In this document: in pieces, positions 27,122 through 37,159 of the stretch
How positions within the stretch are numbered: the stretch's first letter is position 1
Layout: every line of letters starts with the position of its first letter
NCBI RefSeq assembly: GCF_030282825.1
Contig: NZ_JASTZU010000016.1
Location: 1 to 64,000 of the forward strand
Reading direction: 5' to 3'
DNA length: 64,000 nucleotides
Source: Aquibacillus rhizosphaerae
Lineage (GTDB): Bacteria; Bacillota; Bacilli; Bacillales; Amphibacillaceae
Position numbers and translations under genes: made by a program
Notes under the pieces: generated by a model
What the model was told of the DNA's origin: nothing
Databases searched by the model: none
What the model saw: the letters and a program-made list of their open reading frames with translations, nothing else

Positions 27122-27709
27122 ATGTTTGATGAATTAGTAGGGGAGAAAGTAAGAATTGTTCCAATGGAAAGATGTCATATACAAGGCTTATATGAAAATG
27201 GAAATGAAAAAATGATATGGAGTCATTTACCTAAGACTATACATACCGAAAATGATATGAAATCCTTTGTAGAAGAAGCATTAAGAAATAAAAATAGTGG
27301 AAAAGAGTTTCCCTTTGTTGTTTTACTTCGTGATAATAATAGCATTGTTGGTTCTACACGGTTTCTTGATATTTCACATTTAAATAAAAGTTTGGAAATC
27401 GGATGGACTTGGTACTCTCCATCTGTATGGGGAACACATATTAATATAGAATGTAAATACGTGTTATTAAAATATTGCTTTGAAACTTTGAAACTAATAC
27501 GAGTCCAGTTAAAAACTGATGAAAGAAATGTTAGATCACAAAAAGCGATAGAAAAAATTGGTGGAGTCAAGGAAGGCATATTAAGAAATCATATGATTCG
27601 TGAAGATGGAACCTTCCGAAATTCAGTATATTATAGTGTTATTCAAAATGATTGGGAATTAGTGAAAAATAGATTAGAGAGTTTATTAGGTGATTACCAA
27701 AATAGTTAA
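27122..27709 (+). CDS. GNAT acetyltransferase, RimJ/RimL type
   Basis: 195 residues, start MFDELVGEKVRIVPMERCHI, SD GAGAAGGGA. The central block LEIGWTWYSPSVWGTHINIE is the family's A-motif variant (GTH-N in place of the usual R/Q-GxG/A), and the terminal QKAIEKIGGVKEGILRNHMI block is typical. It resembles YdaF-like ribosomal-protein or small-molecule acetyltransferases. Monocistronic behind a repeat-borne promoter. Confidence 0.85.
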   Translation: MFDELVGEKVRIVPMERCHIQGLYENGNEKMIWSHLPKTIHTENDMKSFVEEALRNKNSGKEFPFVVLLRDNNSIVGSTRFLDISHLNKSLEIGWTWYSPSVWGTHINIECKYVLLKYCFETLKLIRVQLKTDERNVRSQKAIEKIGGVKEGILRNHMIREDGTFRNSVYYSVIQNDWELVKNRLESLLGDYQNS

Positions 27710-28163
27710 AGTTTGACACTACGCTACAAGAATGAGTAACGGTTAGCTTGATTTTAATAAGGCGAATGCACCAGATTATTTCACTGACGGGTAAGGTTTG
27801 GGGAATTAGGCCGGTAAGTTTTAAAAGAAATGGATGTCGTTAAATGAAGGTGGGAAGTTAATTAATATAACAACTGATAGATTAAGTAAACGAAATTTCA
27901 GTTAAGAAGGTCTCACCATTAGAAAATTGTTAATGTTGGAATCATTTAAAATATCCAATTCCTAACATTGAAAAACGGTGGTACATTAATAGCTACGGTT
28001 GCCGATATGATGATATTTTAAATGAAGCTTTAATGGAATGGTAATAATAAAATCGCCAACGCAAAAACTAAAATGGGACACTCGATAAGTATTTTTGATT
28101 CGTTACATGGACGATTAGATATGATTTTAAAAACAAGAAAATCAATGGTGGTAATTTATTAGT
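27710..28163. other. Intergenic with decayed coding pieces
   Basis: Frames such as RWYINSYGCRYDDILNEALM (about 27976-28043) and SISIFDSLHGRLDMILKTR (about 28083-28139) read like pieces of former genes but have no start or SD and end in nearby stops. No gene is supported. Confidence 0.4.
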
Positions 28164-28433
28164 ATGGAAAGAATTCAATCTTCAGAAGAGCTTATGAAAT
28201 ATATTTCGAATAGAAATAGTGATAACTCTGTATTCCAGTTTTCTATTCCTGGAAAAGGAAAATTCACATTTATTTTACAAGAAGAAGATGATGAAAAATC
28301 TATACAGTTTGAAGCTGAAGAAAAACCTGAACTTAAATGTATGTTAAAAGAAAGTCAGGAGCAGTATGAAACTATACGTGGCATAATTAGCTCAGAAATA
28401 TTAAATTCCTTGTCCAAGAAAGATTTTATGTAA
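28164..28433 (+). CDS. Antitoxin-like protein of a RelE/ParE-type locus
   Basis: 89 residues. Domain-like opening ERIQSSEELMKYISNR, a beta pair IPGKGKFTFILQEEDDE, an acidic middle and the ending SSEILNSLSKKDFM, which is typical of Bacillus antitoxins paired with a RelE/ParE-like toxin. The stop overlaps the toxin start in TAATG, the usual translational coupling. SD is weak (GGTGG). The antitoxin is intact although its partner is broken. Confidence 0.65.
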   Translation: MERIQSSEELMKYISNRNSDNSVFQFSIPGKGKFTFILQEEDDEKSIQFEAEEKPELKCMLKESQEQYETIRGIISSEILNSLSKKDFM

Positions 28434-28715
28434 TGTATGACCGAAATGTTATTGTGTCACCTGCTGTTAGAGAAAAGCTAATTCAGTTCAGGAGTGAAAG
28501 GTTTACACCCGAAGAGACTCTCTACTTTATCTCTAATTTTATCATCGAAACTGAACATCTATTAAAGAACCGGAAAATTTAAGAAATGTACACTGAAGAA
28601 TTCGGCAAATACAAAGGGATTACAAGGGTGGTTATTAAAAGGTTTAGAGTTTATTTATAGAACGATTGGGAATGAAGTTGTTATCCTAGCGATTCTTTTT
28701 CCGGGTGAAAACTAA
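28433..28715 (+). pseudogene. RelE/ParE-like toxin, broken
   Basis: Starts MYDRNVIVSPAVREKLIQFR at the ATG of TAATG. It is interrupted by TAA 28580-28582, then reads YTEEFGKYKGITRVVIKRFR in the same frame, then shifts (+1 T near 28645) into RTIGNEVVILAILFPGEN. Repaired, it is about 93 residues, the right length for a RelE/ParE toxin with the C-terminal strand motif. Two lesions make it non-functional as read. Confidence 0.65.
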
Positions 28716-28741
28716 ATAAAACTTATACATGAAAATCATGT

Positions 28742-28775
28742 GACCATATATTAAATTTAGATATGGTCTTTTTTA
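28742..28775 (+). terminator. Terminator of the TA locus
   Basis: GACCATAT (28742-28749) pairs with ATATGGTC (28761-28768), followed by six Ts. Confidence 0.85.
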
Positions 28776-28794
28776 TTAATATTCATTCTTCAAC

Positions 28795-28945
28795 TAACCG
28801 TAAAAGATAAGGTTTGTGACAGTGTATACTTTAACAAGAAGGTCGCCCAATTTGATGACCTTTTTATATTGGGACTAAAAACAAAAAAATGGGATTTTAT
28901 GTTAAAATAATCTTGTTGATATATGATTTTGTACTTATAGAAACT
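28795..28945 (+). repeat. Dispersed repeat module with hairpin and promoter
   Basis: Order: CTAACCGTAAAAG, 'AACAAGAAGGTCGCC..TTTGATGACCTTTTT' hairpin with T-run (about 28832-28866), then ATGGGATTTTATGTTAAAAT (28889-28908) and a GATATATGATTTTGTACTTA tail. The same order occurs at 53.0 and 54.3 kb. The promoter would drive 29043-29321. Confidence 0.65.
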
Positions 28946-29042
28946 TGCTGGATACTTGAACAAGAAATTTAATAATATTTTAATTTGATAATATAGGCTT
29001 GTGAAATTAAAAGTTTATATCTTTATAAAAGGAGGTAAGAAA

Positions 29043-29321
29043 ATGTGGGAAGTTCTCCTTGTAGTTCTAATAGTGATAGCGGTTTTGATTGTTGGCTTTT
29101 GTTTAGCTAAAACAACGCATAATAAGAAAAAAAGAATAATAACTGGTATTTTACTAATTCTATCAGTTTTTGTATATCCGTTGCTCGTACCTTTTTTTGG
29201 AGAAACTGGAGGTCTCGAAGGGGTAGTGAGTCTGATGGTTTTCCATTTCACTTTATTGTTAGGTGGGTTCATCACTTTAATTGTTGGTTTCTTTACCAAA
29301 TCCTTATCAGAAAATGAATAA
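29043..29321 (+). CDS. Small membrane protein, paralog of 51366-51650
   Basis: 92 residues with three hydrophobic helices. Both paralogs share a NKK-RIITG-[IS][LV]LILSV pattern, then YP-LLP(L)F and FFTK/LFTK near the end. ATG 29043 follows AAAGGAGG; the GTG upstream has no SD. Function unknown. Confidence 0.65.
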   Translation: MWEVLLVVLIVIAVLIVGFCLAKTTHNKKKRIITGILLILSVFVYPLLVPFFGETGGLEGVVSLMVFHFTLLLGGFITLIVGFFTKSLSENE

Positions 29322-29443
29322 AGATTAAGATTTTGTTGATATATGGTATTAAATATACTTACACTAATTGGAGCAATAGCAAACAAGGGGTTATCGATGA
29401 AACAGCTTTATTGTGTTAAAGAAGCTGTAAAGGGGGCAACAAA

Positions 29444-30490
29444 TTGATTCATGAATTAAAAAGAATTCTTGAAAATTCTAATGATGATGAAGCGAAATCG
29501 CTGTTATTACAAATATTATTGCGAATCAATATGCTTGAAAAAACTGATCAATATACTGAGGGACAATTTGTAGCTGATTTGAAAAAAACATATAATGATT
29601 TTCTGAATTATAAAAGAAACGAAACGGATGTAAAAAATAATAAAAGTTATAAGCAGGTACATATAATCTTTGGTGATTCAGCATCTGGTAGTTTAAAAGG
29701 AGCATTAAAAGAAATGGAATTGCAAAACGAAGAAAAAGTTATTTCATTTTCGGATATTTTTTCTATTGGTCCAGTTTGGCAATTGCATGATAAGGTCGGA
29801 ATTAACAACAGGTATGAATGGATAAAAAATCATCTAATCTATGATGAAGATTATATAGATGAATACCAACGTAATTTCAATAATACAACCTCGATGATTA
29901 ACACAATTCCGGAAAATACAAAAATTATAATTTGGGTTGGAGAAAACTCTCACGAACAGACTGCTTTAAGATATGTTTTGTATTTATTAAAAGGTAAAAA
30001 TTACGATATTATCTTAGAGGATACGACTAAGCAATATAAAAATAAATTCTATATTCCAGATGCTGATTGTTACCCGTTACACACTGGAGAAATCACATCA
30101 GAAAAATTAAGGTTAATTTATGAGAAGGGCAGAAACATTCCTCCAGTAAGTCTAGTGCAACGTAAAAAATTGGAGGAGGAATGGCAAGAGTTATCTTCTA
30201 CACAAGAGGTTCTACGGATATGGGAAAATAAAAATATTAAGAATGTAGAAGAAGCCTATTATGATGACTATATTATCAATAAAGCTATAAAGGTACATAA
30301 AGAGCAAAAGAATAAGGATTATATGAAGTCAGCACGTCTTATTGGTGAGGTTATTGGATGTTTAGACCAATATATTGGTGACGCGTATTTTGAGTATAGA
30401 GTAAGATATTTAATCATGAATGGTGTTTTTGAGATGAAAGGAGTTCCAAAAGCAATGAGATTTTATAGTGTGAAGCTCAAAAACGAATAA
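29444..30490 (+). CDS. DUF1835/DUF3658 protein
   Basis: 348 residues. The N-terminal 70 residues are helical. DUF1835 begins at about 72 (VHIIFGDSASGSLKGALKEM) and runs to about 200 with the IIIWVGENSHEQTALRYVL block. DUF3658 follows from about 235 with WQELSSTQEVLRIWENK, DDYIINKAI and IGEVIGCLDQYIGDAYFEYR. The pair of domains is frequent in Firmicutes, function unknown. TTG 29444 is preceded by AAGGGGG. Confidence 0.85.
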   Translation: MIHELKRILENSNDDEAKSLLLQILLRINMLEKTDQYTEGQFVADLKKTYNDFLNYKRNETDVKNNKSYKQVHIIFGDSASGSLKGALKEMELQNEEKVISFSDIFSIGPVWQLHDKVGINNRYEWIKNHLIYDEDYIDEYQRNFNNTTSMINTIPENTKIIIWVGENSHEQTALRYVLYLLKGKNYDIILEDTTKQYKNKFYIPDADCYPLHTGEITSEKLRLIYEKGRNIPPVSLVQRKKLEEEWQELSSTQEVLRIWENKNIKNVEEAYYDDYIINKAIKVHKEQKNKDYMKSARLIGEVIGCLDQYIGDAYFEYRVRYLIMNGVFEMKGVPKAMRFYSVKLKNE

Positions 30491-30549
30491 CACAATAGTA
30501 CTAATGGGTGTAATTGAATAAAACTTGGGAAGTAAGAAGGTGGTAAAAA

Positions 30550-30798
30550 GTGATTGTATTACTTGCTTTAACGTCTATAGCCATATTTTTATTCATTACT
30601 AAAACTCATTTTTTCAAAAAAAAGCGGAGGACACAATTAGGAATGGCTATATTGGTGGCAATCATAACGATAATTACTCTTAATACAAGTAATAGTGGAA
30701 CGGCTTTTAAATATACTGTTGTAGGAATAGGGGTAATGTCATTTATTTCCATTATAATTGAAATTTTAATTTCAAAGTACAAAGAAACTTCGTCATAA
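30550..30798 (+). CDS. Small membrane protein, 82 residues
   Basis: Three hydrophobic helices (2-16, 32-46, 54-72) and basic loops (FFKKKRRTQLG, SKYKETSS). GTG 30550 follows AGGTGG by 6 nt. No family recognised. Confidence 0.55.
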   Translation: MIVLLALTSIAIFLFITKTHFFKKKRRTQLGMAILVAIITIITLNTSNSGTAFKYTVVGIGVMSFISIIIEILISKYKETSS

Positions 30799-30901
30799 TT
30801 TCAGCAACAGCTTTATGCAAGAATCGGATGCGAACATTGAAAACTCGAAGTCGTGGATGTGGCAGCAATCTTTAAAACTCATTTTGTGGAGGGGGAATTG
30901 G

Positions 30902-31426
30902 GTGTTTATCCATTATAAACGAGGGTTGAAAAGTTCAAAAAAACCTGTCGATATTTACCAGGGGCGTCTTAAGATTGGAGAAATACAAAGGACTTATCGT
31001 AACTCTTTCATCTATTGGCTTGATACTATTGCACTTGATGCTGAATGGTTTATATCATATAAGATAATTAATAAAGATGGAAACTTGAAATTTCAATCTA
31101 AGGAAACTTCTTCTTTTTTTTCAAGAACACAATTCGACATTACCTATAGTGATTCAGATGATCAGCAACATGAACTAATTCTTAAGCAAAAAAAAGGTAT
31201 TGGAGTGAAAAATTTTAAATTTAAATATAAGGATAATACATATTTAGTTCAGAAGTATCCATTTGAACCCACACAAATATTATATAATAACTTGACCGTG
31301 GCTGAATGTAAAACAACAATTGCTGATAGAACAACTACAATTCAACTTTATGGAGATGATTTCAAAGTTGAACCGTTACTTATTGTAGGTATCTATCATT
31401 CTGCATTTTTTATACAGAGAGGATAA
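30902..31426 (+). CDS. Tubby-C-like paralog 3
   Basis: 174 residues from GTG 30902 (SD GGAGGGGG at 6 nt). Starts FIHYKRGLKSSKKPVDIYQG and follows paralog 1 block for block: KIGEIQRTYRNSF, SKETSSFFSRTQFDITYSD, YGDDFKVEPLLIVGIYHS. It is closer to paralog 1 than to the others. Frames extend upstream to 30815 but without an SD. Confidence 0.6.
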   Translation: MFIHYKRGLKSSKKPVDIYQGRLKIGEIQRTYRNSFIYWLDTIALDAEWFISYKIINKDGNLKFQSKETSSFFSRTQFDITYSDSDDQQHELILKQKKGIGVKNFKFKYKDNTYLVQKYPFEPTQILYNNLTVAECKTTIADRTTTIQLYGDDFKVEPLLIVGIYHSAFFIQRG

Positions 31427-32567
<1,141 letters not shown>

Positions 32568-32931
32568 GAGCGTTAATACCTCAGTTGGTCGCGTGTGTTT
32601 TATAAGCGCCACTGTTTCTTCACCTATATCTGAGAGAGTTGAACAAGGAGTTGTCGATGTGGCAACTCCTATTGTGGCAGTCCACTTTCAATTACTTTTA
32701 TTAAATTTAGGATGATTTTGATTTGTGAAGCATTGAATCTAGAAGGATATAACTTAATAAGCTGTCGAAAAGTTTGTGGAAAATTAATTCAAGAGGCAAT
32801 AATAACTCTTGTTCCATTAAATAAGCAGTATTGTTGAACATCTGGTATCTTTTATACATAAGAATTAAAGTGAAAATGAAACTTTCCAATTACTCTAACG
32901 TATAGTGAGAAAAGGTAATGAAGTGGTTTGC
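32568..32931. other. Intergenic with TCGATG hairpin
   Basis: No gene. GGAGTTG-TCGATGTGG-CAACTCC forms a hairpin at 32647-32669; related text occurs at about 60550 and 62645. Confidence 0.45.
32647..32669. repeat. GGAGTTGTCGATG hairpin repeat
   Basis: A 7-bp stem GGAGTTG/CAACTCC. Partial relatives: GAGTTGTCGATGCAGGAGCT at about 60550 and GGAGTCTTCGATGCGGCATC at about 62645. Confidence 0.45.
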
Positions 32932-33387
32932 ATGTATTTTCCTTCTAAAAAAGACGTTTGGTTTTCCTTGATTATTTGGGGCGCTATTCTTGCAATTATT
33001 TTTCTAGTACTCTTCGGTGGGGAGTCTACTGGTACACAGTTCATTACATCTGATGGTGCAATTGGTAAAGTTTTTTGATGATAATTACAACTCCACTTAT
33101 TTGGATTTGGTTCAGGACAGGCTATATGATAGAAGATGCAAAAATAAAAATACGATTCGGACCTATCAAATGGACGGTAAAAATAGATGAAATCAGAAAA
33201 ATAAATAAAGTTAAAAATCCTTTTTCGGCACCTGCCCTATCCATAAACAGGTTAGAAGTACAATATGGAAAAGACAATATAGTTAATAATATCCCCCAAA
33301 AAAGAACACGATTTTATAAAACGATTACTAAAAGAAAATCCTCAAATACAAATAGATCAGAAACTTCCCAGCGTCAATAGTAATTAA
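32932..33387 (+). pseudogene. Bacterial PH-domain (bPH_4-like) membrane protein, frameshifted
   Basis: MYFPSKKDVWFSLIIWGAIL (first helix), frameshift near 33070, then a second helix IWIWFRTGYMIEDAKIKIRF-GPIKW and KVKNPFSAPALSINRLEVQY, the hallmark of this small PH family. A second frameshift near 33290 restores EHDFIKRLLKENPQIQIDQK. Two indels break a protein of about 150 residues. Confidence 0.75.
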
Positions 33388-33399
33388 CACGATTTTAAT

Positions 33400-33560
33400 T
33401 GATTACAGTCATTGAAATGTACCACCTCTGACATAGTATTTACCATCAATTGACATGAAGTGTACCAAGGATAGACAAAGCGTTTACCACGGCAATTTTA
33501 CTATGTTATAAGAGGGTATAAAACCCCGTGGTTAGGAGTATCAAAAATGCTTAAAAATTT
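33400..33560 (+). repeat. 150-bp repeat C, copy 1
   Basis: Aligns with 42712-42862: TAGTATTTACCAT(C), TTGACATGAAGTGTAC, AGACAAAGCGTTTA, TGTTATAAGAGGGTA and GGAGTATCAAA are shared. Roughly four of five bases match by eye. Each copy stands 220 (this one) or 160 bp upstream of a membrane protein and ends near a TCTTCTGGTATGATTTTA / TCTTCTGATATGATTTTA line that could be a promoter. Confidence 0.75.
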
Positions 33561-33782
33561 GATTGAATTTCAATGAAACTATCTTTATACGACTGATTGT
33601 GGGGTAACTCTTGTATAACGCTGTAGACACATACTGTGCAGCAACGATTTCTGGGATTTTGGAAAAAATGACCAAATAATCGCAATCTTCTGGTATGATT
33701 TTAAAAGAAGATTCGTGATAATGTGAAGTGTTGATCTTACAGTAACGTGGCAGAATGGTTAAATATTTGAGGAGTGATTAAA

Positions 33783-34067
33783 TTGAAGAAATTCTCTTGG
33801 AGAAGTTACTGGTCATTATTTTTAAGTGTATTCTCAATCACATTTTTCATAACAATGTTATATGGACTAAGAATCCATCCTTACTTCGGATTTTTTCTTG
33901 TTGTGTTGTCTATTATTCTCTCTTTGATTTTTGGCTTTATAGCCATTTCTAAAGATACGGAAAAGAAAAACATTGCGATTTTAGCGATAATCATCGCATT
34001 TGGAAGTGGAGCATTTTTCGTTTTCGCTTTTCTTATGTCCCAAATGAGTGGTCCCACTGAATTGTAG
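33783..34067 (+). CDS. Membrane protein, 94 residues
   Basis: Three hydrophobic helices (about 9-27, 34-53, 64-82). TTG 33783 is 7-8 nt after GAGGAG; an in-frame GTG at 33774 touches the SD. No family recognised. Confidence 0.55.
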   Translation: MKKFSWRSYWSLFLSVFSITFFITMLYGLRIHPYFGFFLVVLSIILSLIFGFIAISKDTEKKNIAILAIIIAFGSGAFFVFAFLMSQMSGPTEL

Positions 34068-34086
34068 AGGATAAACTTTTGACAGC

Positions 34087-34230
34087 CAGTTCTATGTCAT
34101 TGAGTTTTCATTTTGTTTTATTCTTGCGCTTATTAGGAGAAAAGAAAACAACATCATAATGTGGGTTTCAGGTTTTATTTTCTTTTCAAAAGTTGCATAT
34201 TACATTTATGTGAATTTTCCCCGAGAATAA
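34087..34230 (+). pseudogene. Membrane-protein fragment
   Basis: Frame with FYVIEFSFCFILALIRRKEN and IMWVSGFIFFSKVAYYIYVN, two hydrophobic stretches with no start or SD. It ends at TAA 34228-34230. Probably the tail of a decayed gene. Confidence 0.35.
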
Positions 34231-34415
34231 CTCACATTATATTATTGCTAACTTTTGCCTATCTTATTTTTACTATCTTTGGGAGTTTATAGAGAAAAGA
34301 AAGAAAAATAACGTTGATTAACCCCGTATTGGTCTATCGGATGTGATTAACAAGGCGCAGTCGCTATTTTTACTATTGGGCTGAATTATTTAAGAAGCCC
34401 AGGAGGGAGATTGTT

Positions 34416-35333
34416 ATGAATTTATATAAGCAGTTAACAAAGGAACCTTCAAATTGGATACGTTTTGAATTGGGGCTAGATAAATTAGAGGGTATCGAAT
34501 ATTTTAATGAAATGCATTATCGAGCAAAATCCATCCTTAACTTTCTTTGTAATGATAGCGATACCATTTGGTTAATTGCGACTGTTAGTAATTATAAAAA
34601 TAGTAAGGGAACTGACTTGCCTAAAATTAAACGATTTTTAAGAAATAAAAAATTAACCTATAACCTCAAGTGTAAAACAGTACCTTATGAATACGATGAA
34701 GACGATACCGGAATGGAAACTATTCATTATAGCTTGAAAGTTAATAAAAAGGATATGCGATTAGACTATCTTATTGAAGCAATCGGTAATAAAGATTTTA
34801 TTAGAAAACCTAAGATTAACTGTAATCTATCTTTTGTAATTGAAACAAAAGGAATTCTTTTTCACATGTATGATGATCGTGGATGTGATGTTTTTTCCTT
34901 AAAGAAAGATACTCTTTTACCTCTATACCATAAGTTTCGAAAGTGGATTTTAGACTATAATCGAATTGAAATAGACCGCGCATTCAAAGAAGGATTATTC
35001 AATTATTACGAAACTACTGAGGAAAAGGAAAAAAGGGTTAAATCGAATGAACTCAAAGTAAAAGAAACGGAAATTAATCTGTACCAGGTCAACACATGCC
35101 ATATTACTCATGCTCTTAAAATACCAAATGAGTTTGTACAAGCATGCACCGATGAGATAGGTCTAACAGGTTTTATTGTTTCTGTTGTAGTTAGAAACAA
35201 TGATTCTACAATTGTGAATGCTACCAAAACCGAGGCACTAGCTCTAATAGAATATCAAACTGAGCTTATGTCGTTGTATTCAAAAAAATATAGAGGCAAT
35301 TATAAAGGTTGGTTAGCAGAAAAAGCTTATTAA
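34416..35333 (+). CDS. DUF3885 protein with extra C-terminal domain
   Basis: 305 residues. The N-terminal 190 match DUF3885: IRFELG near 15, YFNEMHYRA, HMYDDRGCDVFSL and YHKFRKWILDYNR. The remaining 85 residues (YQVNTCHITHALKIP, ATKTEALALIEYQTELMSLY) look like a separate helical domain, so this may be a fusion. SD GGAGGGAG before ATG 34416. Function unknown. Confidence 0.75.
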   Translation: MNLYKQLTKEPSNWIRFELGLDKLEGIEYFNEMHYRAKSILNFLCNDSDTIWLIATVSNYKNSKGTDLPKIKRFLRNKKLTYNLKCKTVPYEYDEDDTGMETIHYSLKVNKKDMRLDYLIEAIGNKDFIRKPKINCNLSFVIETKGILFHMYDDRGCDVFSLKKDTLLPLYHKFRKWILDYNRIEIDRAFKEGLFNYYETTEEKEKRVKSNELKVKETEINLYQVNTCHITHALKIPNEFVQACTDEIGLTGFIVSVVVRNNDSTIVNATKTEALALIEYQTELMSLYSKKYRGNYKGWLAEKAY

Positions 35334-35351
35334 AGGAATTTTGGAATAGGG

Positions 35352-35798
35352 GTGGAATATTTTTTGTATCGATATGGCTTAGAGCCTGCTTTTTGGCTGA
35401 AATTAGTAATGTTGATAGTAATTGTTTTATTATTGTGGGTTTCGCTTAATACAATAATGAGAAAATGGCTGCATGTAGAGAGACAGAAATTCTTTTCCTA
35501 TAACCACGTTAATGAGAAACACAAAAATATTGATTGGGTAATCAGAATTACTACAATGATTAGCATTTTGATAGGATATGGTATTAACATTACAAGAGAG
35601 GTTTCAAATTGGTATTGGTTTTTACAACCTTGGTTTATACTAATTATTTATGTTATTGCTTCTCAAATTAGTAGAGCTGTTATGGAAAGAAAGTATGCAC
35701 AAAACCCTAATGCTTATAAAGTAACAATCAGTGAAATATTATTTCTTCTTATATTGTACTTTATGTTATTCAAGACTGACTTTTTGGGATTGATATAA
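35352..35798 (+). CDS. DUF4181 membrane protein
   Basis: 148 residues, four hydrophobic helices. The signature block RKWLHVERQKFFSYNHVNEK with IDWVIRITTM matches DUF4181. Starts 18 bp after the DUF3885 gene (GTG 35352), likely the same operon. Function unknown. Confidence 0.8.
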   Translation: MEYFLYRYGLEPAFWLKLVMLIVIVLLLWVSLNTIMRKWLHVERQKFFSYNHVNEKHKNIDWVIRITTMISILIGYGINITREVSNWYWFLQPWFILIIYVIASQISRAVMERKYAQNPNAYKVTISEILFLLILYFMLFKTDFLGLI

Positions 35799-35857
35799 GT
35801 TGAGATAAGTATTCTTTATTGAAGTAAATGGTTCTCTCGTTCAACATGAACAGTTAC

Positions 35858-35963
35858 TTCCGAAGATAACGGATGGACCTATCTAACCGATGAAGGATTT
35901 GAGGCCAATAAGAACATACGATTATTCTTACAAAGGAAGGACCGATTATTACTACCTTGTAAG
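35858..35963 (+). pseudogene. Duplicated 3' end of map
   Basis: 106 bases align with 32462-32567, the last 35 codons of map, including GGACCTATCTAACCGATGAA and AGGACCGATTATTACTACC and the TAA stop. About 88% of bases match by eye. One base is lost after GAGGCC, so the frame is broken. The parent lies 3.4 kb upstream. Confidence 0.85.
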
Positions 35964-36008
35964 TAGATGCATGGAATCTATTAGTTTAAAAAATAAGGGG
36001 TAAAAGTA

Positions 36009-36518
36009 GTGAATGAATTTAACAAGGCGTTAACATTTGTAAATAAAATTATTTATGAGCCAAATCACTTCATTGTAAAAGCTATCCGAGAAGAAGCTCA
36101 GAATTCAGATTATGGAGCGGGGATATTTCAGCTAAACTCGAAATCAATTAGATTTAGAGTCGCAAAGATAACACCAACTAAGATAGGACAGTTTGTTGCT
36201 TTTTGGGAAAAAGATAGCAATCATAAAAACCAAGCTTTTTCAACTGAAAAGGCTACTGATTTATTAGTTATCAATACCTTTACGAGTGAAAATGATTTTG
36301 GACAATTCGTTTTTCCGAAAGAAGTTCTTGTAAAACAAAATATCCTTAAAACAGCAACAACAAAAGGGAAAATGGCAATGAGAGTTTACCCCGGATGGGA
36401 AACACCAACTAGCAAACAGGCGATTGAGACACAAAAGTGGCAATTAGAATATTTTGTTGAGGTGAAAAAACCAAATCATTTATCAGTACAAGAGCTATTG
36501 AAGCTATACTCTACCTAA
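36009..36518 (+). CDS. MepB family protein
   Basis: 169 residues matching MepB: FVNKIIYEPNHF, DYGAGIFQLNSKSIRFRVAK, KIGQFVAFWEKD, FPKEVLVKQNIL and GKMAMRVYPGWETPTSKQA. MepB sits beside the MepR-MepA multidrug locus in staphylococci; here no efflux gene is adjacent. GTG start with SD AAGGGG. Role unproven. Confidence 0.85.
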   Translation: MNEFNKALTFVNKIIYEPNHFIVKAIREEAQNSDYGAGIFQLNSKSIRFRVAKITPTKIGQFVAFWEKDSNHKNQAFSTEKATDLLVINTFTSENDFGQFVFPKEVLVKQNILKTATTKGKMAMRVYPGWETPTSKQAIETQKWQLEYFVEVKKPNHLSVQELLKLYST

Positions 36519-36585
36519 GGTTGAAAAGAATTAAGATGAATCTTTTATGAATATCGAACGTCTATAATCAAAAAGGGAGTTTAAT

Positions 36586-37083
36586 ATGAATAAAATTTTA
36601 ATATTTATAACTACTTTGTTTTTGTTTATAGTTTTGGGTTGTAACTCTAAGACAATAAACCCAAAAGAACATCTTGAAGAAATTTACAGTGTTACACTAA
36701 ATTCTATTATGGAAAAGGATAAAGGATTAGATGACGATATAGAATTTTTAGCAATTGATATGAGTAACTTCGATGAATTGAACGCACAACCTTTGACTGT
36801 TGAAGAGCAAGAAGGAATTATAGGCTTTTTCGAGGAAAATTATAAAATTGAAGTAATGAATGCTTCCTTTGAAGATTTAATGGAAAAAGGTTTATACAAT
36901 TCAAAGACGATGGTTTTAAACGGAGTTCTCCTAGAAATAGAAAAGGTTGATTTTGTAAATGATACTGAATTTTTGTTTGAGGGTTCAAAAACTAGAGTAG
37001 GGAACGGTGCGATTGGTGTAAAAGGTATTGTGCATTTAATAGATGGAAAATGGATAATTAAAGATATTAAAAAAAATGACTAA
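36586..37083 (+). CDS. Lipoprotein, unknown family
   Basis: 165 residues with signal peptide and lipobox VLGC (Cys about 19). The mature part is acidic, with KGLDDDIEFLAIDMSNF and a closing beta-like block VKGIVHLIDGKWIIKDIKKN. SD AAGGGAG. Possibly a surface lipoprotein with a small cystatin-like fold; not recognised. Confidence 0.65.
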   Translation: MNKILIFITTLFLFIVLGCNSKTINPKEHLEEIYSVTLNSIMEKDKGLDDDIEFLAIDMSNFDELNAQPLTVEEQEGIIGFFEENYKIEVMNASFEDLMEKGLYNSKTMVLNGVLLEIEKVDFVNDTEFLFEGSKTRVGNGAIGVKGIVHLIDGKWIIKDIKKND

Positions 37084-37159
37084 GTTAATGACTTATTTTT
37101 AGTTATATATTGGAATATTTGGATTTAACCAACCGAAAATGTTCAATTTCAACTAACAG

